The translations under genes and the position numbers were made by a program. 64,000 bases of DNA from JBCAXA01 sp038534295 (GTDB lineage: Bacteria > Pseudomonadota > Gammaproteobacteria > Steroidobacterales > Woeseiaceae): contig JBCAXA010000001.1 in the NCBI GenBank assembly GCA_038534295.1, positions 558,001-622,000 of the forward strand, written 5' to 3'. Below the pieces are notes generated by a model. That model was not told the DNA's origin. It searched no databases and worked only from the letters and a program-made list of their open reading frames with translations. This document shows, one piece after another, positions 43,745 to 52,831 of this stretch (position 1 is its first letter; every line of letters begins with the position of its first letter).

Positions 43745-43774
43745 AGGGCCCTCCTCACAGAGGGCCCTTTTTTT
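43745..43774 (+). terminator. Intrinsic terminator after the first pilin
   Basis: AGGGCCCTC (43745-43753) pairs with GAGGGCCCT (43760-43768) and runs into seven T. It separates the major pilin from the second pilin and pilBC. Confidence 0.92.
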
Positions 43775-43811
43775 CTGCCCGGCTTTCGCGGACATAACGC
43801 AAGACTCTCGG

Positions 43812-44336
43812 ATGACCATGGCAAAGACTGAACTAAACAAGGCCCGCGGTTTTACGTTGATCGAATTGATGATCGTCGTTGCGATCATCGGGATCCTCGC
43901 TGCAATCGCGATACCGGCGTACGAGAACTACACGGTTCGCTCGCAGGTCACCGAGGGCATCAGCATGGCCTCGCAGGCCAAGGTGCCGATCGTCGACGCT
44001 TTCCTCAACGACGGCGAGGCGCCGGCAGACCGGCTCGCCGCCGGCATGTCTGCGGTTGCCACCGATACCTCAGGCAAGTACGTAACGGCCGTGAATGTCG
44101 TCAATGGCCGGATCGACGTAACCTTTGGCAACGATGTCAACGCCATAATCGACACGCTGGTGCTGACCTTGACGCCCTACACCGTCAATGACTCATCGGT
44201 GGTTTGGCGCTGCGGCAATGCCAACGCCCCGGCCGCGCCAGCAGTTCTGATGGGCACGGGTCTTGGCGGCAACGTCTCTGTTTACGCGGCTACCACGGTT
44301 CCTAATCAGTACTTGCCGTCTGCCTGTCGGCCCTGA
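43812..44336 (+). CDS. Type IV pilin paralogue, second copy
   Basis: A 174-residue prepilin with a longer leader, MTMAKTELNKARG, cleaved before FTLIELMIVV. It aligns with the first copy along its length (NYTVRSQVTEGISMA; ATDTSGKYV; LTLTPY; SVVWRCGNA; NQYLPSACRP), so it arose by tandem duplication. Unlike the first copy it uses ordinary C/G-ending codons and has a poor ribosome site and no sigma-54 motif. It is therefore likely expressed weakly, as an alternative or minor subunit. A second in-frame ATG two codons later is possible. Confidence 0.92.
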   Translation: MTMAKTELNKARGFTLIELMIVVAIIGILAAIAIPAYENYTVRSQVTEGISMASQAKVPIVDAFLNDGEAPADRLAAGMSAVATDTSGKYVTAVNVVNGRIDVTFGNDVNAIIDTLVLTLTPYTVNDSSVVWRCGNANAPAAPAVLMGTGLGGNVSVYAATTVPNQYLPSACRP

Positions 44337-44494
44337 CCGACACCGCCTTTCGCAGGCGAAAACCCGGTTCGTCGCGGGTCGCTCGCAAAACTGTGAAGGA
44401 GCGCACGAAACCGAGTTGTAGTCATTTCGCGGATCAGTGACACTTATGTATTACGTCTAGTCCGGAATTGTTTTTCTGGGTCCGATCCTGACGC

Positions 44495-46213
44495 ATGGCC
44501 GTAACTGCAGCTCAATCATCTCTTAGCGGACTTCCGCGCCGCCTCGTTCAGGACGGTATCGTTGACCAGGAAACGATTGTCAGCGCTGTCGAGGACTCCC
44601 GGGCTGCCAGCCAATCGCTCGTTGCATACCTAGTCGATAAGAGCCTCGCAGACGCACGCGCGGTCGCCGTCGCGGCATCGCACGAGTTTGGCGTGCCGTT
44701 GCTCGATCTCGATGCGCTCGAGCTCGACCTCGATGTCGTTCGCGCCGTCGATCAGAAAATTCTCAACAAGCACCGCGTACTGCCGATCAGCATGCGCGGC
44801 AAACGTCTGTTCGTGGCGGTCGCCGACCCGACCAATTTGCAGGCCATCGACGACATCAAGTTTCAAACCAGCTTGCGCGTCGATCCGATTGTCGTTGAGC
44901 AGGACAAACTCGAAGACCGGGTCGGCAAAGCGCTCGAAGCGGTCGACACGAGTATGTCTTCGTTCGACGATGAAGACTTCGATTTAGAAAACCTCGATGT
45001 CACGGCGGGTGAAGAAGAAACCGACGACGTTACTCGGGACGAGATCGAAGACGCACCGGTCGTGCGCTTCGTCAACAAAGTTTTGCTCGATGCGATCAAA
45101 CGCGGCGCGTCGGACGTTCACTTCGAGCCGTACGAAAAGTTTTTCCGCGTACGCACGCGCCAGGATGGCGTGCTGAAAGAAATCGCGCAGCCGCCTAGTG
45201 CGCTCGCTGGCAAAATCTCGGCGCGCCTCAAAGTCATGTCGAGACTCGACATCGCCGAGCGGCGCGTCCCGCAAGACGGTCGCATCAAGATGCGGCTATC
45301 GAAAAACCGCGCCATCGATTTTCGCGTCAACACGTGCCCCACGCTGTTTGGCGAGAAGATCGTTCTGCGTATCCTCGACCCATCCAGCGCGCAGCTCGGT
45401 ATCGAAGCGCTCGGTTACGAGGACCAGCAGCGCCAACTGTACGAGAAGCATCTGAAAAAGCCGTACGGGATGATCCTCGTCACCGGCCCCACCGGTAGCG
45501 GTAAGACCGTATCGCTGTACACCGGTCTCAACATACTCAATACCGAAGACCGGAACATTTCGACGGCCGAAGACCCGTCGGAAATCAACCTGCCCGGCAT
45601 CAATCAGGTCAACGTCAACCCGAAAGTCGGTTTGACGTTTGCATCGTCGCTAAAAGCCTTCCTGCGCCAAGATCCGGACGTGATTATGGTCGGCGAGATT
45701 CGTGACCTCGAAACCGCTGAGATCGCCATCAAAGCAGCGCAGACCGGTCACCTTGTGCTCTCGACGCTACACACGAACGATGCGCCGAAGACCCTCACCC
45801 GCATGGTCGACATGGGCGTCAAACCGTATGCTATTGCGACGTCGGTAAGCCTCATCATCGCTCAGCGCCTCGCGCGGCGGCTGTGCAACAATTGCAAAGA
45901 GCAGCGCGACGTGCCGAAGGAAGCCTTGTTAAAAGAGGGCTTCACGGAGCAAGATATCGAGGCGGGTATCACAGTTTTTGGGCCGGTTGGTTGCAATTCC
46001 TGCACAGACGGCTACAAAGGACGGGCGGGGATTTTCCAGGTGATGGAAGTCAGCGAGGAAATGGGCCGCATCATCATGGAAGGCGGTAACGCCATGCAGA
46101 TCGCCCAGCAGGCCGAAAAAGAGGGCGTGTGGGACCTGCGTCGTTCTGGCCTGCAAAAGGTCAAAGACGGCATCACCAGCCTCGAAGAAATCAACCGTGT
46201 GACGATCGAGTAA
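44495..46213 (+). CDS. pilB: Type IV pilus extension ATPase PilB
   Basis: A 572-residue hexameric ATPase that drives pilus assembly. The N-terminal MshEN-type domain covers about residues 1-150 (SLSGLPRRLVQDGIVDQETI; VRAVDQKILNKHRVLPI). In homologues of this N-domain, c-di-GMP can bind. The GspE core has Walker A GPTGSGKTVSLYTGLN, the Asp box, Walker B PDVIMVGEIRDLETAE and the zinc tetracysteine motif CNNCKE/CNSC. The last residues, RVTIE, abut pilC 13 bp later. Confidence 0.96.
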   Translation: MAVTAAQSSLSGLPRRLVQDGIVDQETIVSAVEDSRAASQSLVAYLVDKSLADARAVAVAASHEFGVPLLDLDALELDLDVVRAVDQKILNKHRVLPISMRGKRLFVAVADPTNLQAIDDIKFQTSLRVDPIVVEQDKLEDRVGKALEAVDTSMSSFDDEDFDLENLDVTAGEEETDDVTRDEIEDAPVVRFVNKVLLDAIKRGASDVHFEPYEKFFRVRTRQDGVLKEIAQPPSALAGKISARLKVMSRLDIAERRVPQDGRIKMRLSKNRAIDFRVNTCPTLFGEKIVLRILDPSSAQLGIEALGYEDQQRQLYEKHLKKPYGMILVTGPTGSGKTVSLYTGLNILNTEDRNISTAEDPSEINLPGINQVNVNPKVGLTFASSLKAFLRQDPDVIMVGEIRDLETAEIAIKAAQTGHLVLSTLHTNDAPKTLTRMVDMGVKPYAIATSVSLIIAQRLARRLCNNCKEQRDVPKEALLKEGFTEQDIEAGITVFGPVGCNSCTDGYKGRAGIFQVMEVSEEMGRIIMEGGNAMQIAQQAEKEGVWDLRRSGLQKVKDGITSLEEINRVTIE

Positions 46214-46226
46214 GCGGGACGGAGAG

Positions 46227-47444
46227 ATGGCAGAAGCGGCAACGGTTCAGCAAATCCCCTACACCTGGGAAGGCACGGATCGCAAAGGCAATAAGGTTCG
46301 CGGAAAGAGCCTGGCTGCCAGCGAGGCTGCTGTACGCGCGGAACTGCGCCGGCAAGGCGTTGTACCTCGCGTCATCCGCAAGCAGACCCAACTCTTTAAG
46401 AGCCAGGGCAAAATCACGCCCGGCGACATTGCCATTTTCTCGCGTCAGCTCGCGACGATGATGGCGGCCGGCATCCCGCTGGTACAGTCGTTCGAAATCG
46501 TCGGCAACGGTCACGAAAACCCGGCGATGCAGAAACTGATTCTGGACGTTAAAGCTAGCGTCGAGGGAGGCAGCTCGCTACACGAGGCGCTCGCCAAGCA
46601 TCCGCTGCATTTCGACGACCTGTTCGTCAATCTCGTGGAAGCCGGCGAACAAGCCGGTGCACTCGAGACACTGCTCGACAAGATCGCCACGTACAAAGAA
46701 AAAACCGAGGCCATCAAGAAGAAAATCAAGAAGGCCTTGTTCTATCCCGCAGCCGTTATGGTGGTCGCGCTAATCGTGACCGTCATTCTGCTGATCTTCG
46801 TGATTCCGGCCTTCGAGGATCTGTTCGTCGGCTTCGGCGCCGACCTGCCCGGCTTCACGCGCATGGTCATCGATTTATCGGTCTTCGTCCGAACACAGGG
46901 CTGGCTGCTCGGTATCGGGGCCGCCGCGGCGATCTACGTGTTTCTCTATTTCAAGAAGCGATCGAAGAAATTTCAACATTTCCTCGATCGCATGTCGCTG
47001 AAGATTCCGATCGTCGGTCCGATCCTCGAAAAATCGGCGATCGCGCGGTACGCCCGCACGCTGTCGACCATGTTCGCCGCCGGTGTGCCGTTAGTAGAAG
47101 CGCTGGAGTCGGTATCTGGTGCAACGGGCAACGTCGTATTCGCCGAAGGCGTTTTGCGCATGCGCGATGAAGTCGCCACCGGCCAACGTCTACAGCAGGC
47201 GATGGAGAACACAGACCTCTTTCCGAACATGGTCATCCAGATGATCGCGGTCGGTGAAGAGTCGGGTTCGCTCGACGAAATGTCGGGTAAAGTCGCCGAC
47301 TTCTACGAAGAAGACGTCGATGCGGCTGTCGACAGCATGAGCAGTCTGCTCGAGCCGTTGATCATGGCAATTCTTGGCGTGCTGGTGGGTGGCCTGGTCA
47401 TCGCTATGTATCTGCCAATCTTCAAAATGGGCGCCGTCGTCTGA
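46227..47444 (+). CDS. pilC: Type IV pilus inner-membrane platform protein PilC
   Basis: A 405-residue platform protein with two repeated GspF domains (about residues 70-195 and 275-395). The first begins FSRQLATMMAAGIPLVQSFEIV, and the second begins YARTLSTMFAAGVPLVEALESV. Three TM helices are seen (about 170-192, 220-242 and 375-400). The start follows GGAGAG. It is coupled in one operon with pilB and would translate PilB ATPase motion into pilin extraction. Confidence 0.95.
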   Translation: MAEAATVQQIPYTWEGTDRKGNKVRGKSLAASEAAVRAELRRQGVVPRVIRKQTQLFKSQGKITPGDIAIFSRQLATMMAAGIPLVQSFEIVGNGHENPAMQKLILDVKASVEGGSSLHEALAKHPLHFDDLFVNLVEAGEQAGALETLLDKIATYKEKTEAIKKKIKKALFYPAAVMVVALIVTVILLIFVIPAFEDLFVGFGADLPGFTRMVIDLSVFVRTQGWLLGIGAAAAIYVFLYFKKRSKKFQHFLDRMSLKIPIVGPILEKSAIARYARTLSTMFAAGVPLVEALESVSGATGNVVFAEGVLRMRDEVATGQRLQQAMENTDLFPNMVIQMIAVGEESGSLDEMSGKVADFYEEDVDAAVDSMSSLLEPLIMAILGVLVGGLVIAMYLPIFKMGAVV

Positions 47445-47659
47445 TCGAAACAGCATCAGGCGGCACGATCCTGCGTTGTATTGCGGCTCAAAATGCTCAC
47501 GTATGTTCATAGACGCTGCGCTTTTTCGCCGCACGACGCCTTGTCTCGTATGCGCCTGATGCACCTTCGCAACGCCAGCGATGCTTGTGTCTCGTCAAAT
47601 TAACGCGGTTGAGGCTCCGCACCTTGCCTTGCACACCACTAAGACTTGCTGCGCTGAGC

Positions 47660-47744
47660 GCCTAACGCCGCAGTACGCTGTGCCCCGTACACAACTGACG
47701 AAATGTCGCTGCGTAGGTGCGCCGGCGAATGCTCGGCGTTAGGC
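47660..47744. repeat. attC-like inverted repeat in the pilC-pilD gap
   Basis: GCCTAACGCCG (47660-47670) is exactly complementary to CGGCGTTAGGC (47734-47744). The outer 7-mers fit the integron core and inverse-core patterns RYYYAAC and GTTRRRY. An inner pair, TACGC (47674-47678) and GCGTA (47711-47715), lies off-centre, giving an 85-bp imperfect hairpin. No integrase or cassette ORF is present in the 358-bp gap 47445-47802, which otherwise shows no gene. Confidence 0.4.
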
Positions 47745-47802
47745 TGTGGTCCGCGATGCCTTTGTACTCGACCAACATTACCGCTCGTACGCTTAAGCGC
47801 TC

Positions 47803-48708
47803 ATGACGATAATCGATCTATTCGCGCAGTCACCGGCGATCTTCATCGGTGTCGTGTTCGTGTTTTCGTTGCTGGTCGGCAGCTTTCTCAATGTCGTGAT
47901 CTACCGCCTGCCGGTGATGATGCAGCGCGAGTGGGCCGAACAGTGTGCCGAACTCGAAGAACGAGACGTTCCGGAGCAAGAGCCGTTCAATCTAGTGGTG
48001 CCGCGGTCGCGCTGCCCGCATTGCGGTCATGCGATTACGGCGCTCGAGAACATCCCGCTCATTAGCTGGGTGGTGTTACGTGGCAAGTGCTCCAATTGCA
48101 AAACTCCGATCAGCGTCCGGTATCCGCTGGTTGAGCTCGGCACCGCGATACTCGCTGCTGTCGTCGCGTGGCGATTCGGTTTCGGCATCGAAGCGCTTGC
48201 CGGGATTTTGCTGACGTACGCACTCGTTGCGCTGTCGATGATCGACGTCGATCATCAACTGTTGCCCGATTCCATCGTGCTGCCGTTTCTGTGGTTGGGC
48301 ATGCTGCTGACGCTGGCGCGTGGTTTTGAAGACGCCGACGTATTGTTGATCGAACCGGCTGCCGCGATCGTTGGTGCCGTGGTTGGCTATCTGTCGCTGT
48401 ACAGCGTGGCAACGCTGTTTCGGATGGTGACCGGCAAGGTCGGCATGGGCGAAGGCGACTTTAAACTGCTCGCTCTATTCGGCGCCTGGCTGGGGGTCGC
48501 CAAGCTGCCCATCATCATTCTGCTGTCGGCCGGCGTCGGCTCTGTCGTCGGAATCGCCATGATCTTGTTCATGGGTCGCGATCGACAATTGCCCATTCCT
48601 TTCGGGCCGTACCTTGCGGCGGCGGGATGGCTGGCGATGGTATTCGGTGACTCATTGCTTGACTGGTACAACCAGACCTTCGGTATCACGCCGACACCGC
48701 CACTGTGA
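47803..48708 (+). CDS. pilD: Prepilin peptidase / N-methyltransferase PilD
   Basis: A 301-residue inner-membrane aspartic protease that cleaves prepilins after Gly and methylates the new N-terminus. The cytoplasmic zinc domain has CPHCG and CSNCK at about residues 69-97. Catalytic Asp residues are in the SMIDVDHQLLPD region and in GMGEGDFKLLALFGAWLG. About eight TM helices are present. Its stop overlaps the GTG start of coaE by 3 bp. Together with pilB and pilC it completes the local pilus assembly set. Confidence 0.96.
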   Translation: MTIIDLFAQSPAIFIGVVFVFSLLVGSFLNVVIYRLPVMMQREWAEQCAELEERDVPEQEPFNLVVPRSRCPHCGHAITALENIPLISWVVLRGKCSNCKTPISVRYPLVELGTAILAAVVAWRFGFGIEALAGILLTYALVALSMIDVDHQLLPDSIVLPFLWLGMLLTLARGFEDADVLLIEPAAAIVGAVVGYLSLYSVATLFRMVTGKVGMGEGDFKLLALFGAWLGVAKLPIIILLSAGVGSVVGIAMILFMGRDRQLPIPFGPYLAAAGWLAMVFGDSLLDWYNQTFGITPTPPL

Positions 48709-49337
48709 CGCCGAGTCACACGTATGTGGTCGGTCTGACGGGCGGCATCGCCAGCGGTAAGAGTCTGGCATCCGATCGCTTTGCGACGCGCGGTGTTGCC
48801 GTGGTCGATACCGACGTCATTGCGCGCGAAGTCGTCGAGCCCGGTCAGCCGGCGTATCAGGACATCGTCGCCCACTTCGGCAACAACGTGGTCGCGACAG
48901 ACGGAACGCTGGACCGCGCACAGCTGCGTCAGCGCGTGTTCGCCGACCCGGCGGAACGCCGCGCTATCGAAACCATGACGCACCCACGCATTCGCGAGCG
49001 TGCGCTAAATGCCACAAAAGCCGCCGACGGGCTCTACGTGGTGCTCGTTGTGCCGCTGCTGGTCGAATCGCCGATGCGCGAGGACATGAACCGCGTTCTG
49101 GTCATCGATTGCCCGGAGGATGTCCAGCTAGCAAGGTTGCTCGCCCGCGACGGTTCGGACCCAAAAACGGCCCGCGCCATGATCGCCGCGCAGGCCAGTC
49201 GAGCCGCTCGGCGCAGCATCGCCGACGACGTGATCCTGAACGACCGTAGTCCGGCGCACCTCGAGGCGAGCGTCGATGCATTAGATCGGTACTATCGCCA
49301 GCTCGCAGCACTTAGGCGTCGTCGCGTCAACCTGTAG
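48705..49337 (+). CDS. coaE: Dephospho-CoA kinase
   Basis: A 210-residue enzyme that performs the last step of coenzyme A synthesis. It starts at GTG inside the pilD stop (GTGA). The P-loop is GLTGGIASGKSL at about residues 10-21, followed by VVDTDVIAREVVEPG with the conserved DxD and THPRIRERAL. The pilD-coaE-zapD order is conserved in gammaproteobacteria. Confidence 0.95.
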   Translation: MTPSHTYVVGLTGGIASGKSLASDRFATRGVAVVDTDVIAREVVEPGQPAYQDIVAHFGNNVVATDGTLDRAQLRQRVFADPAERRAIETMTHPRIRERALNATKAADGLYVVLVVPLLVESPMREDMNRVLVIDCPEDVQLARLLARDGSDPKTARAMIAAQASRAARRSIADDVILNDRSPAHLEASVDALDRYYRQLAALRRRRVNL

Positions 49338-49370
49338 CCATTTTGCGGCTATTTGCTCTGATCTGCCGCC

Positions 49371-50192
49371 GTGGCGCAGAATACCGACATGATCCGAGCG
49401 GCATCAGGCTCTGAAGCGACCGCTGGCAGCTCACAACGGGCCGAATTCGAACAACCTCTCACCGAGCGGTTGCGGACGTTCCTGCGCCTCGAATTCCTGT
49501 ACAAGCAAGTTTGCTTCCATATGGACAGCGACGCGGACTACTCGAGTCGTGCTGCGATCGCCACGCTCCTGGACATCAAGGCCATTCTGATGCGCGGCGA
49601 CGTGCGGGCGGATGTGCTGAAGGAACTCGAGCGGCAGTCGCAGCAGCTCGGCCAATACCGCGGACAGGCCGGCGTCGACCAGGGCCGCTTGAATCGCATA
49701 CTCGAGCAACTGTCACGATCGCAGCGTGCGCTGCACGACACCGGGCCACATTTCTTGCAGTTGCTGAAAGAGTCTGAGTTTCTCAGCGCGATCAAACACA
49801 GAAGCGCGATTCCGGGCGGCACCTGCGAATTCGATCTACCGGAATACAGTTTCTGGTTGCGTCAGCCGTTTACCACTCGACAACGCGATCTCGAACGTTG
49901 GCTCAGCGATTTGAAACCGCTGCTCGACGCCGTGAGCGAAATGCTCTGGCTGTCGCGCGAAAGCGCGCCGGCGCTCGACTGCATCGCCAAGCAAGGTATC
50001 TACCAATACAACGTTAGCCGCGACACGCCGTGTCAACTGCTTCGCGTATCGCTGCTTCCCGAGCAACGCGTTTATCCGGAGATCAGCGGATCGCAGCATC
50101 GCTTCACGATTCGCTTCATGGAATCCGGCGCCAGCGCTGACCGTCGCGCACAAACCAACGAAGACGTTCCTTTCAAACTGTTTGTTTGTTAG
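49371..50192 (+). CDS. zapD: Cell division protein ZapD
   Basis: A 255- to 273-residue cytoplasmic protein that crosslinks FtsZ filaments. The conserved region starts FEQPLTERLRTFLRLEFLYKQ and continues through CEFDLPEYSFWL and the C-terminal VPFKLFVC. The GTG at 49371 opens the frame, but the ATG at 49389 is an equal candidate; neither has a good ribosome site. YacG, which follows zapD in Escherichia coli, is missing here and replaced by the accessory genes up to mutT. Confidence 0.92.
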   Translation: MAQNTDMIRAASGSEATAGSSQRAEFEQPLTERLRTFLRLEFLYKQVCFHMDSDADYSSRAAIATLLDIKAILMRGDVRADVLKELERQSQQLGQYRGQAGVDQGRLNRILEQLSRSQRALHDTGPHFLQLLKESEFLSAIKHRSAIPGGTCEFDLPEYSFWLRQPFTTRQRDLERWLSDLKPLLDAVSEMLWLSRESAPALDCIAKQGIYQYNVSRDTPCQLLRVSLLPEQRVYPEISGSQHRFTIRFMESGASADRRAQTNEDVPFKLFVC

Positions 50193-50228
50193 CGCGTCGC
50201 AAACTTTGCCTGATACGGATCTGGCGCC

Positions 50229-50975
50229 TTGAGTGAACACTGGGAATTTTTCCCGTGCATGGTCGGTGAGAGCGCCGCGTCGATTGCCTACGATCATGGC
50301 ATTCGGGAATCCATCGACGACTTTGCTGTCGACCGATTGGTGCAGTTTACGCTCCTCTACAAAGCGCCGGCGGAGAACGGCCTGCCCACCAATGAGGAGT
50401 TTGATGTCGCTGTCGACATCGAAGACCAACTCGAAGCTTTCGCGATCGAGAACGGCGGCATTTATGTTGGCCGGTTGACGGTTGACGGCAAGCGCATTTT
50501 CAACACCTACCTTGATACCGACGAGCTCGCAATCGAGCGGATCAAACGCGATATCGCCGCGACGCACGGCTACAGTCTCGCTGTGACTCACCGAGACGAT
50601 CCAGAGAAACAAGGCTATTGGAAAGAGCTGTTTCCGACCGCGGACGACTGGCAGATGATTCAAGACCTCAAGGTCACGCAGCATCTGCAGGAAAACGGCG
50701 ACTCGCTCACGAAACCGCGCCGTGTCGATCATTGGGCTTACTTCGAGAATCGAGCGGACGTCACGCAGTTCAAAGAATGGTTAGGTGAGCAGCAATTCAA
50801 TGTGCACGAAGAATCGGAGAACGCCGACTACCCGAAGCCGTTCGGGATCCAGTTCTTTCGTACGGACCTGCCAGACCTGTACGAAATCAACAGCGTCACG
50901 TTTGCCATACGCAAAGCCGTGACCCGGTTTAGCGGCACTTACGACGGCTGGGAAACGAGCGTCGAGCGCGATTGA
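50229..50975 (+). CDS. DUF695-RraB fusion protein
   Basis: A 248-residue protein that joins an N-terminal DUF695-type domain (about residues 1-130: WEFFPCMVGESAASIAYDHG; FNTYLDTDEL) to a C-terminal RraB-like domain (about 135-245: PRRVDHWAYFENRADVTQF; WLGEQQFNVHEES). RraB inhibits RNase E in Escherichia coli, but whether this fusion does so is unknown. Translation begins at TTG (MSEHWEFF); no better start is in frame. It lies after zapD in the place usually held by yacG. Confidence 0.8.
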   Translation: MSEHWEFFPCMVGESAASIAYDHGIRESIDDFAVDRLVQFTLLYKAPAENGLPTNEEFDVAVDIEDQLEAFAIENGGIYVGRLTVDGKRIFNTYLDTDELAIERIKRDIAATHGYSLAVTHRDDPEKQGYWKELFPTADDWQMIQDLKVTQHLQENGDSLTKPRRVDHWAYFENRADVTQFKEWLGEQQFNVHEESENADYPKPFGIQFFRTDLPDLYEINSVTFAIRKAVTRFSGTYDGWETSVERD

Positions 50976-51102
50976 TGGCCAGCCCTGCGCCGTACTTTTC
51001 CGTGGCGGCCTTTTGAACCGCACCGCATAAGGCCACTCCCCACCGATAACTCGGTCGGTGCGGCCGTGCGTCTACGCGAGATCTCGACAAACGCCGAGCG
51101 GC

Positions 51103-51405
51103 CTAGACGGTGAAGTCTCCGCGCTGCTCGAACGCCTCGGCCGAAACCCTGGTCCCGAGTTCGTGCATCGTTTTCATGCTCACCAGCATGTCTCCACCGA
51201 TGAACGCTTGCCACTGTTCGAGCCTGTCCCATTTGGCAACGGTCAGAATCTCGGTGGGCCGATCGACGCTGACAATGCAGAGGCTGCCGCGCGCGCCGAC
51301 GATCGTTTCCCGGATAGTTACGGTTGTCTTCTCCCAAGCAGCGATAAACGCCGCCTGTTTGACGAGCGGGACCTCCCAGCGATAGATGACCTGAATCACC
51401 GACAT
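51103..51405 (-). CDS. Small ABM-type (antibiotic biosynthesis monooxygenase) protein
   Basis: A 100-residue dimeric alpha/beta-barrel protein from the ATG at 51405 (MSVIQVIYRWEVPLVKQAAF). Motifs are FIAAWEKTTVTIRE, GSLCIVSVDRPTEILTVAKW and EQWQAFIG, the usual ABM spacing. Its activity is unknown; members range from quinol monooxygenases to haem enzymes. The frame stays open upstream to 51639, but that part is not conserved. It is transcribed toward the DUF695-RraB gene. The 51406-51660 gap shows no gene. Confidence 0.7.
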   Translation of the reverse strand: MSVIQVIYRWEVPLVKQAAFIAAWEKTTVTIRETIVGARGSLCIVSVDRPTEILTVAKWDRLEQWQAFIGGDMLVSMKTMHELGTRVSAEAFEQRGDFTV

Positions 51406-51673
51406 TCTCCCGAGCGACGCATTGACGCGACTGATGCTACGCGGATGGATCTTCCATTCAGAGACCCGTCCGCACTGACGATTGTCATGTTGATTTTTGA
51501 TACCACACAAATTTGCCCGCGAATACCGCGCTGGGTTGCCACATTCACTCGCTGCTGAGCTTCCTGACGAGTCAACGCGGAAAATTCGGTCGAACGCTGA
51601 CCATTTTCTGATGGCCGATTCGGTCGCCAACAGCGACACTTAGCGACTCGACGAACCGAGTCGGTGCCACACA

Positions 51674-52359
51674 TTGAGTTTGCGATCCGCAGCGTTAACC
51701 GCTGGTTTTGGCCTGCTAGTCATGGCGATCTGTGCGCCGCTGGCTTTTTCCAACTGCTGCCGCAAGGCATCGTGCCGAACGACGGCGCCGCTACCGTTGA
51801 GCGCTTGCGGGGCGATGCAACACCTTATCTCGCCGGTGCCTATCTGCTGTTTCTAACGTACGTGATGGACGTCGTTGTTGCGTGGGCATTGTATTGGTTG
51901 TTGCGTCCAGGTCAGGAAGCGCTGTCGCTGCTCGTCGCATGGATGCGACTCGTCTATACCGCTCTGGCCTTCATCGGGCTAATGGCCTATTTCCAGGCCT
52001 ATGAACTCGCAGCGGCGCCGGATCTATCGGCGATAGCCAACGTTGGTTCGCTGCAGCACGACGTCATGTCGCGGTTGCTCGCAGCGCAGACCACGACCAA
52101 CGTCGCACTAAGCTTTTTTGGTGTGCACCTGTTGGTCATGGGCGCAGTCATATGGCGAGCCAAACACGTTCCACGTTGGACGGGTATTGTTGTCGCGCTG
52201 GCCGGCGCTGCTTACGTCTTAATGAACGCTGCCGGGCATTTCGCCCCGCAACTGTCGGTGGGCTGGTTAATGGTCTTCGCGCTGGGCGAGTTGGTGTTTA
52301 TGGTTTGGCTGCTGGTTGCGGGATGGCGTCTAACAGATACGGTGCCAAACGGAACATGA
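51674..52359 (+). pseudogene. DUF4386-like membrane protein, frameshifted near its N-terminus
   Basis: The natural N-terminus (MSLRSAALTAGFGLLVMAIC, then APLAF) is read from the TTG at 51674. The remaining 200 residues (FFQLLPQGIVPNDGAATVER and five TM helices) lie in the next frame. The switch occurs at TTTTT (51745-51749): one extra T, or a -1 slip on TTT, joins APLAF to FQLLPQG exactly. So this is a recent frameshift, a sequencing error or, less likely, programmed slippage. The fused product fits the four-to-six-TM DUF4386 family, of unknown role. Confidence 0.6.
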
Positions 52360-52390
52360 GGCATGCCTCTAGGCCGTGCGTGCCACGCCA

Positions 52391-52810
52391 TCAACCAACT
52401 GGCGCGCGCACCAGATTTGGCAAGGTCCGAATGATCGGCTCATCGCCCGGCAGCATGTTGTAGTTGTCGATCTCGTTGACGCGCGCCCAAGCAAGTCGTT
52501 GCCCTTCGACGGACCGCGGTGTGCCCTGCCATTCACGGACGAGAAAAAAATGCAGGGTGACGTCCCGCTCGCGATAGTCGTGGCGGTGTGTCGTTACGAA
52601 GCGCGCCGTCGCAACGACGACATCGATCTCTTCCTGAAGCTCGCGCACCAGCGCATCGTGCGGCGACTCGCCCGACTCGAGCTTGCCACCCGGAAATTCC
52701 CAGAAACCGGCGACATGCGATGATTTCGCCGGCCGCTCGCTCAATAGGATTCGTTGATCGACATCAACCAGAATCCCCGCCGCAACCTCAATGCTCGGCT
52801 TACTAGCCAC
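52391..52810 (-). CDS. mutT: 8-oxo-dGTP diphosphatase MutT (Nudix)
   Basis: A Nudix enzyme of about 139 residues that sanitises oxidised nucleotides. The Nudix box GKLESGESPHDALVRELQEEIDV follows FWEFPG, the MutT order. I place the start at GTG 52810 (VASKPSIEVAAGILVDVDQR); the open frame upstream enters the 185-bp repeat. It is read in the same direction as secA and lies downstream of it, the common gammaproteobacterial order, but here separated by repeats. Confidence 0.9.
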   Translation of the reverse strand: MASKPSIEVAAGILVDVDQRILLSERPAKSSHVAGFWEFPGGKLESGESPHDALVRELQEEIDVVVATARFVTTHRHDYRERDVTLHFFLVREWQGTPRSVEGQRLAWARVNEIDNYNMLPGDEPIIRTLPNLVRAPVG

Positions 52811-52831
52811 CGCTACAATGCGCTCGGGCCA

